The translations under genes and the position numbers were made by a program. From Agitococcus lubricus (GTDB lineage: Bacteria > Pseudomonadota > Gammaproteobacteria > Pseudomonadales > Moraxellaceae): a DNA stretch of 64,000 nucleotides. Position 1 is the stretch's first letter. The number at the start of each line of letters is the position of its first letter. The notes beneath the pieces are model-generated. The model ran no database searches. It was not told where the DNA came from and saw nothing but the letters and a program-made list of their open reading frames with translations. Shown here piece by piece: positions 59,938-64,000 of this stretch. Location: positions 145,369-209,368 of the forward strand of contig NZ_QAON01000006.1 in assembly GCF_003051055.1 (NCBI RefSeq), in the 5' to 3' direction.

Positions 59938-59974
59938 AAAGCACGGTGACTGTGGTGGTCATCGTGCTTTTTTT
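59938..59974 (+). terminator. Hairpin with U-run, 25 bp before the first DUF6878 gene
   Basis: A 13-bp stem (AAAGCACGGTGAC / GTCATCGTGCTTT, one wobble pair) with seven-base loop, then T-run to 59974. It lies 84 bp after the DUF932 stop and 25 bp before the next start. Confidence 0.9.
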
Positions 59975-59999
59975 ATGCCGTTTGATTATTGGAGGCATC

Positions 60000-60440
60000 A
60001 TGCTCTCTCACAATTCACAAGCGATGACTGCTTTATCCACCAATCGGCAACGTGTGCTAAACGCATTACAAGCAGTCGAGATAAATGAAGTTATCGTCCG
60101 TTATCGTGGTAGTAGTGATGAAGGCGATATTACGGAAATTGTTATTCCTTCTCATGATGACCAATCCCCTTCCGCACTACAAGATCAACTTTTGGCGTTT
60201 AGCTTTGTTCGTGGCACATACCGTTATGGTGCTTATCATTACTTTTTAGTCGATAAACCCTTGTCATTAGAGGAGGCATTACGTGTGTTTACGATCATGT
60301 GGGTTGATCTTCATCATGCTGGTTGGGAAAACAATCAGGGTGGTGAAGGTGTCATGACCATCAATAGCTTAAACGATCAATTCTTATTGGTTCACACCGA
60401 TTATTCAGTCCCATCAAATGACTATCGCTATTGTCTATAG
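60000..60440 (+). CDS. DUF6878 family protein, paralogue 1
   Basis: A 146-residue protein beginning MLSHNSQAMTALSTNRQRVL at the ATG 60000, preceded by GGAGG. Key conserved segments are VIVRYRGSSDEGDITEI and WVDLHHAGWENNQGGEGVMTIN. It is one of three tandem homologues here (with 60495-60971 and 61127-61576). The invariant Asp/Glu and the His-His pair look like a possible active or metal site, but no activity is known. It lies in the plasmid-like block between DUF932 and YqaJ. Confidence 0.75.
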   Translation: MLSHNSQAMTALSTNRQRVLNALQAVEINEVIVRYRGSSDEGDITEIVIPSHDDQSPSALQDQLLAFSFVRGTYRYGAYHYFLVDKPLSLEEALRVFTIMWVDLHHAGWENNQGGEGVMTINSLNDQFLLVHTDYSVPSNDYRYCL

Positions 60441-60494
60441 CTGTTGCCGATTGCTCTATTAGTTTTTTATTCAACTTTTTCATGGAGAACTCCC

Positions 60495-60971
60495 ATGTCC
60501 GAGTATCATAATCCAGAGGCGATTGCCATTATTCAAGCTAATCGTGATTTGTTATTACACACTATGCCCTCATTAGGTATCAGTGAGATTACTATCGAAT
60601 ATGAAAGTTATGCTGATTCAGGCGATGTCACTGCCTTAAAGGCCTTCCCTGAAACACAGTTAACGCAGATTGATAAATGCCAACTGTCCTACCAATTTTT
60701 AATCCTCGCACGTGATACACAAGGTCAGTATTACAGTGCAGGTGAAGTCCAACAAGTGTCGATGCGTGTGGCCTTGTGTGATTTCGCTTTAAGCTGTTTA
60801 GGGATTAAATACCCCGATTGGGATACCGAAGAAGGGGCTGAGGGTAAAGTCATTTTAGACGCGGATGAGCAGCGTTGTGAATTAATTCATACCCAATTTT
60901 TTATGGAATATGCGCGTCATTCACCCTACCACGATACAAGCAAACCAGCGGTGAATAATACGCTGATTTAG
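60495..60971 (+). CDS. DUF6878 family-like protein, divergent paralogue 2
   Basis: A 158-residue protein from the ATG 60495, with GGAG seven bases upstream. It aligns with its neighbours over IQANRDLLLHTMPSLGISEITIEYE, YADSGDVTALKAFPE and the later VALCDFALSCLG. In place of HHxGWEN it has KYPDWDTEEGAEGKV, so the His-His pair is lost, and the chain has a longer C-terminal tail ending VNNTLI. It may be a degenerate or differently specialised copy. It follows paralogue 1 by 54 bp. Confidence 0.7.
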   Translation: MSEYHNPEAIAIIQANRDLLLHTMPSLGISEITIEYESYADSGDVTALKAFPETQLTQIDKCQLSYQFLILARDTQGQYYSAGEVQQVSMRVALCDFALSCLGIKYPDWDTEEGAEGKVILDADEQRCELIHTQFFMEYARHSPYHDTSKPAVNNTLI

Positions 60972-61051
60972 CAAGTTAATTCCTTTTCTTTCACTTAGAT
61001 GATTTATTCATTTGCTGTCCATTTTTCCTTTGTAATTCCTTGATTTCATCC

Positions 61052-61083
61052 GCCCTGTTGCCCTTTGGCACAGGGCTTTTTTT
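61052..61083 (+). terminator. Hairpin with U-run, 43 bp before DUF6878 paralogue 3
   Basis: A stem of GCCCTGT / ACAGGGC, extended by GCC/GGC around one bulge, then seven T. It lies about 80 bp after the stop of paralogue 2. Confidence 0.88.
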
Positions 61084-61126
61084 ATGCCTTTTTTCTTAAT
61101 TATCGTTATTAAGTTGGAGTTTTATC

Positions 61127-61576
61127 ATGATGGGTTACAGTCCTAAATCCTTTGAGGCGGTACGTGCTAATCGTCAACCGCTGTTAACTGCCCTTGCTGC
61201 CTTAGCCATTACTCAATTAGTGGTGCGTTATGAAGGCGGTGGTGACTCGGGTGATGTCTCTGAATTAGAAATTTTTCCTGAATCATTAGCTCAAGCCAAT
61301 ATTGCCGATACCTTAAAAACACAGCAGCTCACGTATCACTGTTTAGCAGGCGAATATCAAGATGGTGAATACCGTTACTTTTTACAGGAGCAACAATCGT
61401 CGATTGATTCCGCCTTACGTGATTTTACCTTAACGTGGGTCGATGCTCATCATGGGGGTTGGGAAAACAATGATGGTGGCTCGGGTACGGTGACGATTAA
61501 CGTCACCGAGGGAACCTTTCGTTTAGAACATACCGAGTATTACACGGAGTGCAGCAATTATGAATACGATTTATAA
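61127..61576 (+). CDS. DUF6878 family protein, paralogue 3
   Basis: A 149-residue protein starting MMGYSPKSFEAVRANRQPLL; GGAG lies seven bases before the ATG and the start context is TTTATCATG. It shares with paralogue 1 the core YEGGGDSGDVSELEIF and WVDAHHGGWENNDGGSG, including the HH-x-GWEN motif. Its 3' end overlaps the TIM-barrel gene start by 17 bases (61560-61576), so the two are translationally coupled. Confidence 0.75.
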   Translation: MMGYSPKSFEAVRANRQPLLTALAALAITQLVVRYEGGGDSGDVSELEIFPESLAQANIADTLKTQQLTYHCLAGEYQDGEYRYFLQEQQSSIDSALRDFTLTWVDAHHGGWENNDGGSGTVTINVTEGTFRLEHTEYYTECSNYEYDL

Positions 61577-62378
61577 GGCTGAATCCGTTGACACTCTGTC
61601 CTGTGCTCAAGAGGTGCATGTGTCTTTAGGAGCTTATGGTCGATTAACTCATCAACAAGCGATTCAATTGGCTTTAGACGTTACACCACGAGAGCCTTTA
61701 CTCGGTTATCTATCGACAAAACGCTTACAAATTTGTCCGCAGAATTTGGGGCAATTTACCCCTGAATTGGCATTGCAATTAAAAGCTGAATTAGCTCACA
61801 TTGAGTTTCGCTGCCATGCCAATGTTCATATCGAAAGACAGCACAAAATCGTTGATATAGCCGATTGGCCACATGAAAAAGAGTGGTTTAAACAAATGGC
61901 GCATTTATCGCACTTGCTGGATGCGCCTGTTTATACCGCTCATGCAGGTAAACGCGGTACTTGTTCAGTCGCTGAGGTTTTACAGTTTACTCAAGAGATT
62001 GAGGATTTATTTGGGATGCCTGTCGGTGTTGAAGGTCATTACCCTACGCCAAACGGTAAACATCATTGGTTAATCAGTACATGGCAAGAATATCAACAAC
62101 TGTTGGAATCTAGGGTGCATTACGCCTTAGATTTGTCGCATTTGAATATTCTGGCGGTACAGACGAACCATGTGGAATGGAGCTTAGTGCATGAACTACT
62201 CAGCAGTCCCCACTGTTTAGAAATTCATCTCAGTGATAATCATGGCTATGGCGACCAACATTTACCCCTGAGTAACCCTCATGCGTTGCCGTGGTGGTGG
62301 TCATTACTCAGTTCGGCTAATCCTAATGCAACGATTTTTTCGGAAGGTAGGCAACGTGTGCCAATCGCTTTAGCTTAA
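61560..62378 (+). CDS. TIM-barrel AP-endonuclease-2/sugar-isomerase-like protein
   Basis: A 272-residue protein of the xylose isomerase-like TIM barrel superfamily (PF01261). Likely metal ligands appear in order: His in VYTAHAGKRG, Glu in MPVGVEGHYPTP, Asp/His in HYALDLSHLNIL, and the late HLSDNHGYGDQHLPL followed by IFSEGRQ. The superfamily includes DNA endonuclease IV and sugar epimerases; which activity it has cannot be told. The ATG lies inside the end of DUF6878 paralogue 3, a coupling that suggests joint function. Confidence 0.72.
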   Translation: MNTIYKAESVDTLSCAQEVHVSLGAYGRLTHQQAIQLALDVTPREPLLGYLSTKRLQICPQNLGQFTPELALQLKAELAHIEFRCHANVHIERQHKIVDIADWPHEKEWFKQMAHLSHLLDAPVYTAHAGKRGTCSVAEVLQFTQEIEDLFGMPVGVEGHYPTPNGKHHWLISTWQEYQQLLESRVHYALDLSHLNILAVQTNHVEWSLVHELLSSPHCLEIHLSDNHGYGDQHLPLSNPHALPWWWSLLSSANPNATIFSEGRQRVPIALA

Positions 62379-62432
62379 CTCGTTTCTGCATTCGTCAATT
62401 CGTCATTACTCAACAAATTTATCAATTCACCC

Positions 62433-62466
62433 AAGCACAGTCTGTATTACAGGCTGTGCTTTTTTT
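62433..62466 (+). terminator. Hairpin with U-run, 14 bp before the YqaJ gene
   Basis: A 12-bp stem (AAGCACAGTCTG / CAGGCTGTGCTT, one T-G pair) with loop TATTA, then T-run to 62466. The U-run ends 14 bases from the YqaJ start codon. Confidence 0.9.
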
Positions 62467-62480
62467 ATGTCGAGGTTTTT

Positions 62481-63659
62481 ATGGAATATCAACATACTGA
62501 ACGATCGCCATCAACTTCATTGGCGGCTGTATCACATCAACCGCTGGCCATTGGTACAGCTACGCCTGTTAATTCAGACAACTCTCTGTCTTTAACCGTA
62601 CTGAGTGAGCAATCCACTAAAGCCCACACCCACACTGCCAACGCGATTCGTTTAATCAACACCAAAGGCTTAAGCCGTAGCGAATGGTTAGCTGTTCGCC
62701 GTCAAGGCATTGGCGGTAGTGATGCTGCCGCAGCTGTTGGTCTCAATCCCTATCAATCCCAGTTGGAATTATGGATGATTAAAACAGGGCGTTTTAGTGA
62801 AGATAACATTGATTCTGAGGCGAATCACCATTCTTCGGTGATACCTGATATAGACTCCAAGATGTATTGGGGTCAAATTTTAGAACCGATTATTGCCCAA
62901 CATTACACCAAAGTCACAGGCCGTAAAGTGCGTAAGGTTAATGCCATTCTGCAACATGCCGATAGTGACAAGTCATGGATGTTGGCCAATATTGATTATC
63001 GGGTCGTTGGCAGTGATGAGGTTCAATTACTGGAATGTAAAACCGCAGGTGAATATGGCGCAAAGTTGTGGAAAGACGGTGTGCCTGAGTATGTGGAATG
63101 TCAGGTACAACATCAATTAGCGGTAACAGGTTTACAAGCCGCTGATGTCTGTGTGTTGATTTGTGGTCAGCAACTCAAGATTTATCGCATTGAACGTGAT
63201 GAAGAGTTGATAGCCAAACTGATTGAATTAGAGCGGTTATTTTGGCATTACGTGCAAAGCAATATACCGCCTTGTGCCGATGGCTCTGAATCCGCAGGCA
63301 TTGCTTTACGCTGCTTGTTCCCACAAGACTACGGTCAAACGGTTGATTTTAGCAACAATACCCATGTCTTAGGCTTATTTGACTCGCTCATCAACACACG
63401 TAAGCAACTCAGCTTTTACCAACAACAGGAGGAATTTTATAAACAACTGCTGCAACAGAATTTAGGTGAAGCCAGTTATGCCCAATTTTCTCAAGGCTCA
63501 TTGTCATGGAAAAAGGCTAAAGACTCGGTTTACCTAGATACTACTGCACTCGCTAAAGATCATCCACAACTCTGTCAACAATATCAACGCAGCAAAGTCG
63601 GTAGCAGACGCTTTTTAGTCTATGAACGGCCTGTCGCAAATACCAAAGCCAGTGATTAA
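62481..63659 (+). CDS. YqaJ-family viral recombinase nuclease
   Basis: A 392-residue lambda-exonuclease/YqaJ-type nuclease. After a 55-residue non-conserved N-terminus the fold has LSRSEWLAVRRQGIGGSDAA (GGSD at 78-81), MYWGQILEPIIAQHY, MLANIDYRVVGS (Asp), LLECKTAG (E-x-K) and VECQVQHQLAVTG (Q-x-x-x-Q). These are the metal-binding and catalytic residues. The enzyme degrades one DNA strand to provide ends for single-strand-annealing recombination. No Bet/RecT-like annealing partner is visible before the window ends. GAGG lies five bases before the ATG. Confidence 0.9.
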   Translation: MEYQHTERSPSTSLAAVSHQPLAIGTATPVNSDNSLSLTVLSEQSTKAHTHTANAIRLINTKGLSRSEWLAVRRQGIGGSDAAAAVGLNPYQSQLELWMIKTGRFSEDNIDSEANHHSSVIPDIDSKMYWGQILEPIIAQHYTKVTGRKVRKVNAILQHADSDKSWMLANIDYRVVGSDEVQLLECKTAGEYGAKLWKDGVPEYVECQVQHQLAVTGLQAADVCVLICGQQLKIYRIERDEELIAKLIELERLFWHYVQSNIPPCADGSESAGIALRCLFPQDYGQTVDFSNNTHVLGLFDSLINTRKQLSFYQQQEEFYKQLLQQNLGEASYAQFSQGSLSWKKAKDSVYLDTTALAKDHPQLCQQYQRSKVGSRRFLVYERPVANTKASD

Positions 63660-63732
63660 CCAGTCACTCAGTATTAAGTTCGATTAACTCAAACCGATTC
63701 CACCACTCACTTTTTACCCTGACACGGCATAC

Positions 63733-63761
63733 AGCCCTTGCATAACAGCAAGGGCTTTTTT
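63733..63761 (+). terminator. Hairpin with U-run, 21 bp before the next start
   Basis: A perfect 9-bp stem (AGCCCTTGC / GCAAGGGCT) with six-base loop and six T, followed by another T-run. Confidence 0.9.
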
Positions 63762-63781
63762 CTTTTTTATTGGAGAACATC

Positions 63782-63910
63782 ATGATTAAAGGCTTAGCCA
63801 TCACCCCACCGATTATCGGTCGGATTAGCATTGGTAAAATTGTCGAAAAGAACGGTAAACGTTTACCCGAAAAGGATGACCAATTTACCTTAACCACTCA
63901 AGTACTGTAA
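63782..63910 (+). pseudogene. Truncated N-terminus of an island-type hydrolase/metal-binding protein
   Basis: A 42-residue frame, MIKGLAITPPIIGRISIGKI ... LPEKDDQFTLTTQVL, with GGAG and the ATCATG start context seen elsewhere in this block. It matches, from memory, the first residues of a conserved integrative-element protein, usually much longer and located just after YqaJ. Here it stops after TTQVL, exactly where the insertion-sequence-like sequence begins (about 63906). It is therefore most likely interrupted, with the rest beyond the insertion. Confidence 0.55.
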
Positions 63911-64000
63911 TGGTTTAATAGAACAGGACACTTTGATAGGTAGTATTTATACTGCAAGTAGAGGTGTTTATGAAAGCAACGAAGTCAATGAAAAAGCCGA
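63906..64000 (+). mobile_element. Probable insertion-sequence left end (continues past window)
   Basis: The sequence from about 63906 (TGTAATGGTTTAATAGAACA) breaks the preceding gene and is followed by a new start with ribosome-binding site at 63970. A TG-beginning terminus and a short Lys-rich first frame suit the IS3 family. The right end, inverted repeat partner and target duplication lie outside the window. Confidence 0.45.
63970..64000 (+). CDS. Start of a putative transposase first frame (partial)
   Basis: An ATG at 63970 preceded by AGAGG opens a frame reading MKATKSMKKP to the window edge. Short basic starts of this kind are common in IS3-family OrfA proteins. Only ten residues are visible, so the call rests on context. 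Confidence 0.35.
   Translation, partial: MKATKSMKKP

Larger units (their letters stand above)
47290..64000 (+). mobile_element. ssrA-integrated genomic island (right end outside window)
   Basis: The island starts at the ssrA 3' end with a P4-type integrase directed away from ssrA. It then carries chromate and heavy-metal efflux genes on the minus strand and a plus-strand block of DUF932, DUF6878, YqaJ and other genes typical of integrative elements or plasmids. No conjugation gene is seen before the window ends, so whether it is a conjugative, mobilisable or phage-like element remains open. Confidence 0.8.

Noticed and set aside
47290..64000. Prophage instead of genomic island
   Set aside because: YqaJ and DUF932 occur in phages, but no capsid, tail, terminase or lysis gene is present, and metal-resistance cargo is more typical of integrative elements.

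Overview
The window is about 64 kb of a low-to-moderate GC gammaproteobacterial chromosome. Several features point to the Moraxellaceae or a close relative (an Acinetobacter cousin such as Agitococcus, Cavicella or Perlucidibaca): a Fil-type pilus cluster (FilA-like DUF6160 proteins with a C39 peptidase), a DUF6091 solute-binding protein, a TetR/coniferyl-aldehyde-dehydrogenase pair, and the coaD-ferredoxin and smpB-ssrA arrangements. This placement is inferred from gene content alone.

Positions 1-47312 are ordinary chromosome: mostly monocistronic genes or short operons with many intrinsic terminators. From the left: the start of a Fil pilus cluster; pabB, thrH, cysB and a TauE-type sulfur-anion exporter; nfuA and cobalamin-dependent methionine synthase metH; a Uma2 nuclease, a PhoD-like phosphatase, a methyltransferase and an HD protein; a solute-binding protein, a hydrolase and a GFA protein; a PilJ-type hybrid histidine kinase; two FKBP isomerases, thpR, a peroxiredoxin-like protein and an AI-2E family permease. 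Next come a frameshifted flavin monooxygenase, a PF10118 hydrolase, a spermidine-synthase-like enzyme, a MATE pump, a TusA-like/AmpG-like/purU run, a large Ig-like surface lipoprotein, a TetR regulator divergent from calB, rpmB-rpmG, mutM, coaD with a ferredoxin, a FecR-domain protein, and smpB next to the tmRNA gene ssrA. Two copies of a small non-autonomous element (138 and 146 bp, 18-bp terminal inverted repeats, exact 11-bp target duplications) lie at 29.4 and 33.1 kb.

From the 3' end of ssrA to the right edge the sequence is a genomic island. A tyrosine recombinase sits just downstream of ssrA, the classical attachment site. The cargo is a chromate resistance pair (chrB-chrA) and a complete heavy-metal RND efflux operon (czcI-czcC-czcB-czcA), all on the minus strand. 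A plus-strand block follows that looks like an integrative-element or plasmid backbone: a glycine-zipper protein with a split zinc ribbon, a DUF932 protein, three tandem DUF6878 paralogues, a TIM-barrel AP-endonuclease/isomerase-like protein, a YqaJ-family nuclease, and a gene apparently cut off by an insertion sequence that runs out of the window.

The most unusual signal is the repeated leader design of this last block. Five genes have a strong hairpin plus U-run only about 14-43 nt before the start codon, and most starts share a GGAG ribosome-binding site and the string ATCATG. There is too little room for a promoter between hairpin and start codon, so the hairpins either sit in the leaders of the genes they precede or partly terminate read-through transcription, which suggests attenuation or antitermination of an island transcript.
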